NCBI GenBank assembly: GCA_015183035.1
Contig: JACZZP010000003.1
Location: 1,674,001 to 1,738,000, forward strand
Length of the DNA stretch: 64,000 nt
Origin: Meloidogyne chitwoodi
Taxonomy: Eukaryota; Nematoda; Chromadorea; Rhabditida; Meloidogynidae
Reading direction: 5' to 3'
In this document: in pieces, positions 1 through 10,609 of the stretch
How the letters are laid out: each line of letters begins with the position of its first letter
Numbering within the stretch: the first letter of the stretch is position 1
The notes under the pieces: generated by a model
What the model was told of the DNA's origin: nothing
Seen by the model: the letters and a program-made list of their open reading frames with translations, nothing else
The model's database searches: none
Made by a program: the position numbers and the translations under genes

Positions 1-2032
1 CAGGAATTGATTGTTCAATTACCTGTTTATTATCCAGGCATTTCTGGGTGTCGTAGCGTTGTTGAATTTGAATGCCTTAACAAGATTGCTGAAGGTACAT
101 TTGGTGTTGTTTTTCGAGCGATTGAGAAGAGAACTGGTTTTTCTTAATATACTTATTTTTAATTTTTCTTACAATTTAGATAAAGTTGTAGCCCTTAAGA
201 GATTAAAAATGGAAAATGAACAGCAGGGTTTTCCAATTACTTCTTTACGTGAAATTAACATGCTTCTAAAATGTGGTAATCATCCTAACGTTCTGAATGT
301 TAGCGAAGTTGTTGTAGGCTCTAGTATGGACAAAATATATTTAGTAATGGAATATCTCGAGAATGACTTGAAATCTTTAATGGAATTGATGAAATCGCGA
401 AATAAAAAATGGACAATTCGTTTGTTTTTATGCTTTGTTAATTATTTAGTGAAAATATTTTTAATGAAAAATATTTTTATATCTAGAGACTTTTAACTTT
501 ACTCAACAAAAAAACAATTTATCCTGATAATTTCTTATTTTTAGCTCAAGTTAAAACCCTAATGCATCAACTTCTCTCTGGAATTGAGCACATGCATGAA
601 AGTTTGTATTAATTTGAAGAGCAATAAGGTAATATTCCAGTTTAGGGCCCCTATTTTTCCTTCCCATTCTTCTTTTTTGCAAATTTTCTTGTTATTGCTT
701 GGCGAGTAAGAAAGATTAATTTTTTGTATATAATTATGAATAATGTGAGAAGATTCACATCCTCATTATATTAAACAACTTAAAAATTTCAAATACTTTG
801 ATCTACATGAAGAACTACGTTTGAACGACAACGATTTCGATGCATGTTTCAAAGATCTTGTACTTCTTCATGGATTCTCGAGTTTTTATTGTGCAAAATA
901 ACTTTCGTGATATTTCAAATGTATTTTTTGATTTTTGGCACCATGTTTCTCTTATTTATCCTTGCAAACCTCTGAATAAAAATTAATCATTTTTATTGAC
1001 TTGCTAAAAGCAAGGAAGCAAGAAAAATAGTGGCCCTAAACTGGAATATTACCCGCAATTATTATTTTTTAAACAGAATATGTCATTCATCGTGATTTAA
1101 AAACGTCCAATCTTCTTCTCTCACACTTTGGAATATTGAAGGTTACAAATAAATAAAATAAATCTAACCAAATATTATTAATTAGCTAGATTGGCGATTT
1201 TGGATTAGCTAGAGAATTTGGAGAGCCATTAAAGACGTATACGCCAATTGTAGTTACTCTTTGGTACAGGTGCTTTCTTTTTTATTTTCACTTTAGTTAT
1301 TCATTTTAAAGATCTCCCGAATTGTTGCTCGGAACTAAAGTAAAATTTTATTAAGCGAAAAATAAATTTATTTTATTATAAAAATTTATGTTTACAATAT
1401 TTTTGTAGTTCTACTCCACACCAGTCGATATGTGGTCTATTGGGTGCATCTTTGGCGAGTTCTTAAAAATGAATCCTTTGTTTCCTGGTCGAACAGAAAT
1501 AGACCAACTTCAAAAAATTTTTAAAGTTTTTTTCGCATTGGTATTATGTATTTAATTGACATTTAAGCAAATAGGAACTCCGAATGAGCAAAGTTGGCCA
1601 GAATGTTTCGAATTGCCTGGAATGAGGAACGGTGTTTTTTCAGATAATCCTTTCAATCAATTACATCGAAGGTTTAGTACAGAGTTGCCTGACGATTATG
1701 GATATCAATTAATGATTAAGTTAGACCTATCTGTATACTCAAATTAGTTTTTTAAGTTTGTTAACTTTGGATCCAAATAAGCGTTTATCAGCAAAACAGG
1801 CACTAGAAAGCAAATGGTTCAAAAATAACCCAAAACCTGAGCCACTCTCTTCATTTCCAACCGTATGTTTATTAAATTTTTATCAGTATTTTAAATACTT
1901 TATAGTGTTCCGCCAAAAATGAGCTTAACAAAAATCCATCAAACGAGCCCTCAAAATCATGCAAATCTGTTGGCGGATTTAAACTTAAATTTGATGTTCC
2001 CATATGATCCATATTTCCCCAATTTGTTCTAA
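1..2032 (+). CDS. CDK11 / PITSLRE cyclin-dependent kinase, 3' part (5' end outside window)
   Basis: Serine/threonine kinase of the CDK11 (CDC2L, PITSLRE) family, which acts with cyclin L in transcription and pre-mRNA splicing. The joined exons show the glycine-rich loop ([12 protein letters not shown]), the VAIK-type lysine in VVALKRLKM, and the diagnostic helix [15 protein letters not shown], so the family call is firm. Later exons give the catalytic loop [13 protein letters not shown], the DFG motif in [10 protein letters not shown], a TLWYR segment and [14 protein letters not shown]. The last exon ends in PYFPNLF and a stop at 2030-2032. In the T-loop, where CDK11 usually has ...YTPVVVTLWYR, this copy reads [11 protein letters not shown]. 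The kinase domain starts at the window edge, so the long charged N-terminus is missing from view. One intron (about 592-1074) carries an inverted-repeat insertion. It lies 166 bp upstream of the SAPS-domain gene on the same strand. Confidence 0.93.
627..1054. mobile_element. MITE-like inverted-repeat element inside a CDK11 intron
   Basis: Two arms of at least 22 bp are perfect reverse complements: 628-649 begins ggtaatattccagtttaggg, and 1032-1053 ends with its complement. The roughly 425-bp interior has no usable ORF. A shorter internal inverted repeat flanks the middle (around 806-815 and 858-870, catgaagaa against ttcttcatg). The flanks gcaata (621-626) and gcaatt (1055-1060) could be an imperfect target duplication. 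The intron donor (GTTTGT after HE) and acceptor (AACAG before YVIHRD) lie outside the element, so splicing is probably intact. The superfamily is not assigned. Confidence 0.8.
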
Positions 2033-2198
2033 GTTTTAATTAAAAATTTTCAAACAAGTTTAAATTTATTTTTTACGTTTATTGACAACTAGAATATTTA
2101 TGTTCTTTTATTTCATTTATTTATCTACGCTTTTATGATCATTAATATTTATTTTTACTCATAGATTTTAGTGAATTTTAATTTTATTAAATTGCAAA

Positions 2199-4702
2199 AT
2201 GTTTTGGAGTACAATGGCGATAGAAGAGCGTGAGATTGACATCAAGTTAAATTCTGAAAAACCAGAACTGGAATCAATTCTCAGTGATGTTCATTGTCTT
2301 CAAGAAATAAGAAATTCTAATTGTCAATTAATGGACTTGTTAGTAAATTAAAATGTTTGTCATTACTTAAAATACCAAGCAATAATTTCAGTCTCAAGAG
2401 GGAGGAAAATCTACAAAAACTCATTATGACAATAATTACTCCTGTAGATGATGAATCAGATGAACAGATTTTAAAAAGCGAATATAGGTTTTTCTTTAGC
2501 TAAAATATGCAATATAATTGTTTAAATAAATAGACTAATATCACAGTGCTGTGAAGCTTTGTGCGTCGGAGCCAGGGAATTTTACCCTGAATTTGAGAAG
2601 TATCCTCATCTTCTTCAAAATTTGGCAAGTTTCTTGGATGTCAATGTGCGTCTTAATCCATTAGTTGTCAGGTATATCCAAATTTTTTAAATTCTTTGTA
2701 CAATTAATTAAAATTTAAATTCTGACTTCAGATTTTACGTTTTGCTTTTCAGTTTTTATAGCCGTGTAGTTGTTTCTTTTCTTTCCACTGAACCAGAAAA
2801 ATTTTTTGATGTTCTCGAAAATAGCAACTTTATTGAAAGTTGTATGAATAGCCTCAAATTCTGTTCACTTTTTGAGCTTCTTTGTACATTTATGAATTGT
2901 ACACCGGATCCCGCAATTAGAGAAAGAATAAAAAGGGTTATTCATTTCATTTTTTGTTTTAAATGTTTTTAATTTAGTGGTATGTTGATAAGGGTTTTGC
3001 TCAAAAGCTGCTATGTCTTCTTTCTGCTGAAAAACTATCATTTGTTCACGAGAATGGAGCAGCTCTATGGGCAGAATTTATTAGAGCATTACGGGAATGC
3101 CAATACAATGTTGAACAGATCTATGGTACCTTTCTCTAATTTTTTATATTTTTTCATTTTCAAGATCCTCTCCTCGAATCAATACAATCTGAAGAGATTG
3201 TCGCCAAATTACTTTCACTTATGTTTCCAGTTGAAGGTGGTAAATTCTCAGCGTCGGTTCGATATTAATTAAATTGTTTTATTTTGTTTTTTATTTTAGA
3301 TTGTATCAAACGGTGCTTCAGTTTTAAATGTTCTTTTGGAAACAAATCAAATAAGGAATTCACCTAGTTCAATTTTGGCTCAAGAATTTCAGGTGTTTTT
3401 ATTTACTCATGATTTGGAAAAGTGTTTTTCAATTTCTAGGGTGTTTCAAGCGTCAATAACAATTCCTTACTCGATGGATACCAAAATTGTTCTTTTAATA
3501 GTACAGACAATACAACATCATCCACTGTTCAGATTTTGATGGATCCTAAGAGGATTGTTGAAACTCATTGTGCTGAATATGCATCCAGTTTAATAAGTTT
3601 AATCCTCTATGGTCTTGATCCTATCAGAAATCCTGAAATTATTCTTCGGCATAATGATTCTGTTCGAATAATTATTCCATCTAATTTGAAAGAACCGGAA
3701 GTAAATATACTATTTATTTTAAAATAATGATAATATTTTATGATATAATAATTGACGAATTTTGCGATGATTTTGTTCACAATTGTATGCAATTGTTAAT
3801 TAACCTAACAAACACCAATTTTCTTCCTACACATTTTGAGCTGCTCAGAGCTTCCTTAATTCCTGAGACATCATTTAGTCGTTTTTGTGATCAAGTTGAA
3901 GTGAATCCTTGCCGCTCAATTTTTAATGCACAATTCGTAACTTTCATTCTACATATCCTTTATTCGAATACTGGAACAACACAGCAACCTCTCATTGACT
4001 TTCTTATCAAAGTGATTTAAATATATTTTTTTAATTAACAAAAACTTTAGGAATTCAATTTACCTGCCTTTATTTTGAATGCTCTACCAGATTCATTATT
4101 GAATGAAAATTTCATTTCATCAAGCGACAATAATGTTTATTCAAATAAACTTTATTCGGTTTCCAAGCGAAGTTTATTCCTTCATCTTGCCAATCGTTTG
4201 CTATTATCTCAACAAAATTCTCCAGCGGCTGAGTATATAGACGAGATGATTAAAGGTATCAACTAATATAAAATAATCTTTGCTATTTTTTCATGTAAGA
4301 ATCATCCGTTTATGAGAAATGGCATGATTTTTGTACTAGTTCTGTTCAGTCGTTCATTGACCAGAATCGCTCAGAGAAAATTAATTCTATCTCAGTTAGT
4401 GCTCGAACAAGTAACTTTATTGAAGTTGATGAGCTGCCAAATGACAATATTTTGACACTTCCAAATATTACTGTTGATCAACAGGTTGATTTACCAAAAA
4501 TAATATTCTAGATTACACAAGGAATATGTGTGATTTAAGATGACTCATTTAATTATGGATGACGCAGCAAGGAGAGAGGCTTTAGGAGTTGATAGACCAA
4601 ATCAGCCATCTCCGCCAATCAAAGAACCTGATGACACCGGTTTGAAATTTTTTTATTGTAAATAAAATATTTTCAGAGTCGACAGATCGATCTTCTCCAT
4701 AA
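2199..4702 (+). CDS. SAPS-domain protein, PP6 phosphatase regulatory subunit
   Basis: Regulatory subunit of the SIT4/PP6 serine-threonine phosphatase (PPP6R / SAPS family; SAPS-1 in C. elegans). The start MFWSTMAIEEREI is typical for the family, whose N-termini begin with MFW. The SAPS domain follows: LQEIRNSNCQLMDF-LKREENLQKL, then SQCCEALCVGAREFYPEF, LNPLVVSFYSRVVVSFLSTE and HENGAALWAEFIRALRECQY. The reading frame only works if the first intron uses the donor GTTAGT at about 2339, which gives MDFLKREENL; this resolves what first looks like a frameshift. The second half (FDDFVHNCMQLLINL, QFVTFILHILYSNTG, KWHDFCTSSVQSFIDQNR) matches the helical-repeat region. The acidic tail ends ESTDRSSP at 4702. 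About 12 short introns. Same strand and close spacing to both neighbours suggest polycistronic transcription. Confidence 0.9.
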
Positions 4703-4933
4703 AATAAGGAAATAATTACTAATAATACAAACATGAATCTTTAATGACTCAATATTGTTCAACCTCTTATTTCACTTTAATTTTCGATAATTATATAAAA
4801 TTTAAGTTATATTTTATATCTTAATTCATGTTTTGGCATTTTTAAAATATTTTTAATACACTGCCATTAAAAATTTTGTAGTTTTACTAAAAGCAGGAAT
4901 TTTATTTGATTGTTTTAGTCTGATTTTCTTTCA

Positions 4934-6750
4934 ATGTCCAAAAGGAAGGTTTTACTTATGGGAAAGGCGGGAGCGGGTAAGACGAGTATGAGGTCTATTA
5001 TATTTGCTAACTATATTGCCCGAGACACAAGTCGACTTGGACGTGAGTTTTTTTGTAAACTTTCTAAAGTTGTTTTCTGATTTAGCTACAATGGAGGTTG
5101 AACATGCTCATGTTAAGTAAGTTCTCAATGGACTACTTCAATTCTGTTATTGAAAATTTCTATTAATTCAGATTTCTCGGAAATATGGTGTTACATTTAT
5201 GGGACTGTGGTGGACAAGAGATTTTTATGGAAAATTATATGACAGCTCAGCGTGACCAAATTTTTAAAAATGTTCAGGTTCTTTTTAAAAATTTAATTGG
5301 TTACTTACAAATTATCAAAGTACTATAGTATTTGAATATTTTCAGGTACTAATTTATGTTTTTGATGTTGAAAGTAGAGAAGTTGACAAAGACTATGGGA
5401 ATTATCAATCTTGTTTGGAAGCATTATTACAAAATTCGCCAACAGCTAAAGTTTTTTGCCTTATTCATAAAATGGACTTGATTCAGGAAGAAATGCGAGA
5501 AAAAGTTTATTATTTTATGAGAACATTAAAAAAAATTTCTTTTTAGGTTTTTCAAGATAAAGAAAAGGATATTAAACAATTATCTGATAATATTACAGTT
5601 CGACATCAAACATCAACTGTTACAATTCAATGTTTTCGTTCCTCAATTTGGGATGAAACTTTGTATAAGGCTTGGTCTGCAATTGTTTATCAACTTATAC
5701 CAAATGTATTAATAAATTAATAAAAAATACAAATATTTTCATATTCAGATCACATCGATGGAACAAAAATTGAAAAAGTTTACAGAAATTGTAGATGCTG
5801 ATGAGGCAATTTTTATTAAAAAATCAAAGTTACTTAAATGTTTTAATCCATTTTAAGGTTTTGTTGTTTGAAAAGGCAACATTTTTGGTGATTGCCCAAG
5901 CTCAAAGAGTATTGCATGATGATATTCATAGATTTGAAAAAGTTTCTAATATCATCAAACAATTTAAACTTTCTTGCAGGTGATTGTCTTTTTCAATTTT
6001 AAAAATTTTTAAATTTTAGTCGTATGGGTTCACAATTTGAGACAATTCAAGTATTATAATTTAAATTTAATTTTTTTATAATTTATCTTTTCTTGTTTAA
6101 ATTTTATAATTTTAGATACGTAATAGCACATTTGCTGCGTTTATCGACTCATTCACCAATAATACGTAATCTTAAATTTTAAAGGAATATACTATAGTAT
6201 ACCCAGCGAAAATAAGTGCAGATGCGGAATTACCTCAAGTTAGCTTGGTCCCCCTATCGTTTTTCGATTTTCAGGAACCCGTATCTCTGTTCATAGGTTT
6301 TTCCGCACCTTGAGAGTGGTACCATTCGATAGCTCGTTGAGACGAATCGAATGGTATGTATTTTGATACTAAATTTTGACTCCGGTATACCATAGTACAA
6401 CTATTTTAAATTTTATTACAGGCATTTTTTTATTTTAGTTATATTATGTTAGTGCTTTCAGACGCGAATGTTTCTTCTGCTGCCGTTATGATGTAAAATT
6501 TATATATATAAATAAAAAAATTCTATAGTTAGGATCATATTTAAGTTTATGTAATAATATTTATAATTTAAATAATTAATAATGGATTTGCTAAATTAAT
6601 ATAATAACATTGATTTCATTGTTAGATATTAAATTCTTTTACTAGAATATATGTCTTATGCATAAATATTATTTCTATTAATGAATTTTTATCGTTTGCA
6701 GGAACATACGAAATGCTCGAAGACATTTTGACAAATTGGACTGTAGATAA
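4934..6750 (+). CDS. RagA/Gtr1-type small GTPase
   Basis: Lysosomal GTPase of the RagA/B (Gtr1) group, which with RagC/D recruits TORC1 in response to amino acids. The N-terminus [19 protein letters not shown] contains the P-loop. [17 protein letters not shown], then [24 protein letters not shown] (switch II), [12 protein letters not shown] and FCLIHKMDL (G4) follow in order. The C-terminal roadblock-like region ([49 protein letters not shown]) is complete. It continues across an intron holding an inverted-repeat element into [18 protein letters not shown] and [15 protein letters not shown], stop at 6750. The loop [18 protein letters not shown] before [15 protein letters not shown] is slightly longer than in vertebrate RagA. 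One intron (5806-5857) has a GC rather than GT donor. The gene starts 231 bp after the SAPS gene. Confidence 0.94.
6186..6400. mobile_element. MITE-like inverted-repeat insertion in the last RagA introns
   Basis: The intron between the exons ending TNNT and starting YIMLVLSD holds imperfect terminal arms. The left arm is tatactatagtatacc (about 6187-6202) and the right arm is its near complement ggtataccatagtaca (about 6384-6399). Inside lies a strong hairpin: taccattcgat (6320-6330) pairs exactly with atcgaatggta (6346-6356) across a 15-nt loop. The inserted stretch is clearly richer in G+C than the flanking intron sequence. No ORF. No clear target duplication was seen. Confidence 0.6.
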
Positions 6751-7547
6751 GTACAATTATTTTTGCATTATGTGCCAATGTTGCCGCATGTTTCTGTTCG
6801 AAAAAAAGGCCGAGTTTCGGTAACCCGCGGCAACCTTGTCATGCACACAAATATTTTAATCCTCAAATTATTTAAACAAATTTTTATTTTAAAAATGTTA
6901 AATATAAATAATAAATTTTAAATAATTATGACTTATATAATGTAATTAATGTTCTAATTTAAAAAGAATTTTAAAAAAGTAGACAGTAAATCATGAGTGC
7001 TAGTTTGAGAAATTCACTACATTCGTAAACTTTGCTTAGCTTAGAAACTTAAATAATTCTCTAATTTACTGTCATTTAAAATGTATTGTTTATGATTAAA
7101 AATTAATTATGAATTAATTTTTTTTAAGTTTATAACCTTTACGATAATAATATGTCAGTTTCGTTTTTAAATAATATAAATCTTATATCTTCCTCTAAAC
7201 AAATATATCACTACCGCACTTTTATTGTCTTCGCGCGTGATCTGCCATCTATAACACTCCCTTAATATCTGGGTCACATTGCTTGCTAATTCTTCTGCGG
7301 AAGTGTGTGTAGAGGAGAGTAAAGATGAAATTATCGCTAATATGTACTTCCTTTGGTTGGATTCACCTAATAGATATTCTCGCTCATTCCTCTTGTCTTT
7401 ATTTTTTTCTCGACAAAATGCCCTCTGACAAGTTTATATCCCATCATGTATTTCTTTGGAATTTATTCTCTACAATTTGATTAATTCAATTGGATTTTGC
7501 AATTAATTACATATTTTCTTTTATTAAAAAATTATTAAAATAAAAAT
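6751..7547. other. Intergenic, RagA 3' flank and promoter side of the next gene
   Basis: No coding sequence supported. Near 6779-6835, just after the RagA stop, ttgccgc and gcggcaa can pair around a loop of about 45 nt. From about 7200 to 7450 the sequence is less AT-rich (cttcgcgcgtgatctgcc and similar), which fits promoter and 5' untranslated sequence of the gene starting at 7548. Confidence 0.5.
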
Positions 7548-9227
7548 ATGGGCCAAAAAACGGATAAAGAAAAAAAGGTTGAATTGGTAGATGATGGTGA
7601 AAAACAACAAAAAAGACCTGGTTCAGCATTTAGTCGTGAATTTCAACCTATTCGTCATCAAAATATAAACCCTGTTTGGAGACCAAGAGTTGAGGTTTTG
7701 TTTTATGATTTTTTTACTTTAAACATTATACCTACCTATATAACTTTCAGCATGAGCATCCTGTCAATAAACAGCTACAGCAAATATATGGTTTTGTACC
7801 TGTAAAGGACTCAACTAAAACATCTTTGTATGGTACAGCGATAAGACCTAGTCCTCAAAAGCCTGATAATTTCTTACATTCTAGTAAATATTTAATAAAT
7901 TCAATAAATGTTAATAAAAATAGTTTACGCCCCTCCCAATATGGTTCGCCAAGTTCATCACAGTGATAATGGCACACCCTTTAGGGGTCTTCAAGTGAAA
8001 CATCAGGATGTGGTAGAGGCTCCTTATCAAAATAATCAAATTAGTTCAAGACCTGGCAGTGATTTAGGAATGTGTAAGTTTTAAAACTAAATTTTAAAAA
8101 ATAGAATATTTGTTAAATTTTAAAGATAAGATGATTCCATCCCGTTGTCAATCTTATACGACATTGCCTCGTCCAGAGCCTGAAATGTTAGATGAACTTG
8201 CTTACACAAATAAAAATAATCAAATATATGGCGTACAAAATGAGGTTCATTCACAGGTTTTTTTAAATATTTTTAAATAATTTTTATTAAATTATAGATA
8301 ATTCGGCCTCCTGTTAGAAGTGCCTCACGCTCCAAAAATCCATCTGTTAATTTTATGCCTCATAATTTCCCTTATGGTAGTGGATTTGTTAATCCTACAA
8401 CAAATGTAGAAAATACTTTTGATATTAAATGGTCTTCTGATCATGAAACAGAAACTATTATTCCATGGAGTACAATCTCTTTGACTAGTTGGTTAACTGT
8501 AAGTCTTTTTTAAATTTAATTAATTGATTTATAACAATTTTTATGAAAAAATAATTTATTTAATATAATAGATAGTTTTTGGTGCTGCTATATTTTGTTT
8601 AGGAGGTGTTCGTCTTTATTGGCGAGCAGATTTTGCTAAAGGCCAGGAACTTTTTTATGGAATTTCTGCTATTTGTAATGGTTTAGTTGGTTTTTTTGCC
8701 AGTCATAATCGAAGTTTTTCAATGTTTGTTGCTACTTTTTTATTATGTGCACTTAATGTTGTATTTATTTTTGTGCCATTTCTTTCAGGTATATTTTATT
8801 ATTTAAATTTTTTATTTAAATAAATAATTAAAAAAGGAATTCTTCCTCTTGTTCCTTTATTTTCAACAAATAATAAACCTCATATTAGTTTGACAACTAC
8901 AAAAGAACCAGTTGAAGTAGATATTGGATTAGCTGTTTTAGCATTAATGCAGGTTAATTATTATTTTTTTATTTAAAATAAATTTTATTTTTAAATATAA
9001 AATTAATTAATTAAATATCAAAGATTATAAAAAAATTTTATTAAATATTTTCTCAGCTGGCTACTGCTTTTAGTTTACTTCTTTATGGATGTCGAGCATT
9101 TGGTGCTACAATGAAACGTGTAGAACAGTTAAAGATATTAGCTACAGCATTTAATTTAAAACAAAATAATGAAATTTCTCAAAAAGAAAATGTTTTTAAT
9201 AATTCATTGGGATGTGGAAGAATTTAA
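7548..9227 (+). CDS. Four-pass transmembrane protein with long disordered N-terminus, unrecognised
   Basis: I do not recognise the family. Joined exons give roughly 430 residues starting MGQKTDKEKKVELVDDGEKQ. The first half (about 250 residues) is polar, rich in Pro, Ser, Asn and Arg, with no signal peptide (RPGSAFSREFQPIRHQ, MIPSRCQSYTTLPRPEPEM, RPPVRSASRSKNPSVNF). The second half has four hydrophobic stretches: TSWLTIVFGAAIFCLGGVRL, YGISAICNGLVGFFAS, MFVATFLLCALNVVFIFVPF and IGLAVLALMQLATAFSLLLY. The fourth is followed by a short basic/polar tail ending SLGCGRI at 9227. The topology suggests both ends cytoplasmic. Overall architecture is reminiscent of Sanpodo-type four-pass proteins or MS4A/tetraspan proteins, but that is only a shape comparison. 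An early intron at 7884-7921 is just 38 bp. The start is the first ATG in a long frame, preceded by AT-rich leader. Confidence 0.8.
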
Positions 9228-10609
9228 AAAATAAATAAAATTATTAAATGTTTCGATAACGGGGTTTTATTTCGTATTAAAAATGTTTAAACATTTTATT
9301 CAAAAAAAAAAAAGAACTTTTGTGTTTATTGACATAATTTAATTTTTTATATTTTGTTATTTTAAAAATATTTAAATTAATTTATTAAATTAAATATTTT
9401 TAAAAATAATAAAATTTAAATATTATAACAAAAAATAAATAAATATATTATTAAACAATTATTTTAATTGGAAAAAATTTTTCTTTATTAATTTTAATAA
9501 TTTATTTAGATTAATATCAAAAAACGTAAAAATTAACAAAAAAATTAATTAATTAAATATTACTGCTATAAACAAATAATTTATTTATTATTTCTAATTT
9601 AAAATTATAAAAGACATAAATAGAAAAAAAAGGAAAGAATTAGATAATAAAATTAAATTTATACTAAGAAATCGGCAAAAACACATTTATTTGATCTCGT
9701 TATATCTTTTTTATTTTAAAATTTTTGCAAATATATTTTAATCTTTTTATTAAAAAATACCAAAAATATTAAAATTTTTTCTTGTTTATTAAATTTTTAA
9801 TTCTGTTGCGTATCTCTAAGTTCATTCGATTTTTAATTATTAAATAAAAAATGTGAGATAAAATTATTAGCTTTTTTTAAAAAAAAAAAGTTTTGAGAAA
9901 TTATAATGAGAAGAATAATTATTACCTTGACAACTAATAAATTCTTTAATTTATTCTCTTTCCGTTTTATTAGAAAACTTTATAATATAATAAAAATGTG
10001 GCATTGTTAATGGAGGTTTAACATATAAACATCACAATATATCATTAATATTAATTTCTATTAAATAATTTAAGAGGACATTATTTTATTTTTTAATTCT
10101 TTGATATGTTAGGTTTTTACCTACTTATTATTTTTTCTGAGTTAATATATAATTAAGATAAATTCAAAATATACTAATATTTTTTTATAACAGATTGAAC
10201 AATTTTAAGGAGGAAAAATTTTTGTCATTTATTTATTTATTTATTTTTCACCTTTTTAATGCTATCTTTGACCAAAAATACCAGTAACGGAAATTTCAAA
10301 ATGCTATTATTTAGCGTTAATTACAGTAATTTCTCTCACAAATAATCTTTTTAAAAATATTCTTCTTTGTCTTATTGTCTAGATATTTTTAACATTTTTT
10401 ATTTTATTTTATTTAAAATTTCCCAGCATTTATTACATAAGAATACATATTAATTAAGAAAATAATTAAATTGTCTATAATTATTTATAGACATATATTT
10501 ATTAAATTAATATCTAGGTAATTTTATATTTATTTTAAATTTAAATTTTTTAGTAAAAAGATTATATTATTTAATAAATTCTTTTTTTTAATTAAATTTT
10601 ATAAAAATA
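9228..10609. other. Intergenic, AT-rich
   Basis: No coding or RNA gene supported. The stretch is almost entirely A/T with homopolymer runs and short self-complementary segments, for example a palindromic AT stretch around 9360-9420 where tttaaattaatttattaaattaaa can fold back. It must hold the 3' end of the upstream gene and the promoter of the G alpha gene, but no specific signal could be assigned. Confidence 0.5.

Noticed and set aside
2321..2503. Apparent frameshift near the SAPS N-terminus
   Set aside because: Using the donor GTTAGT gives MDFLKREENL, which matches the family, so no break is needed.
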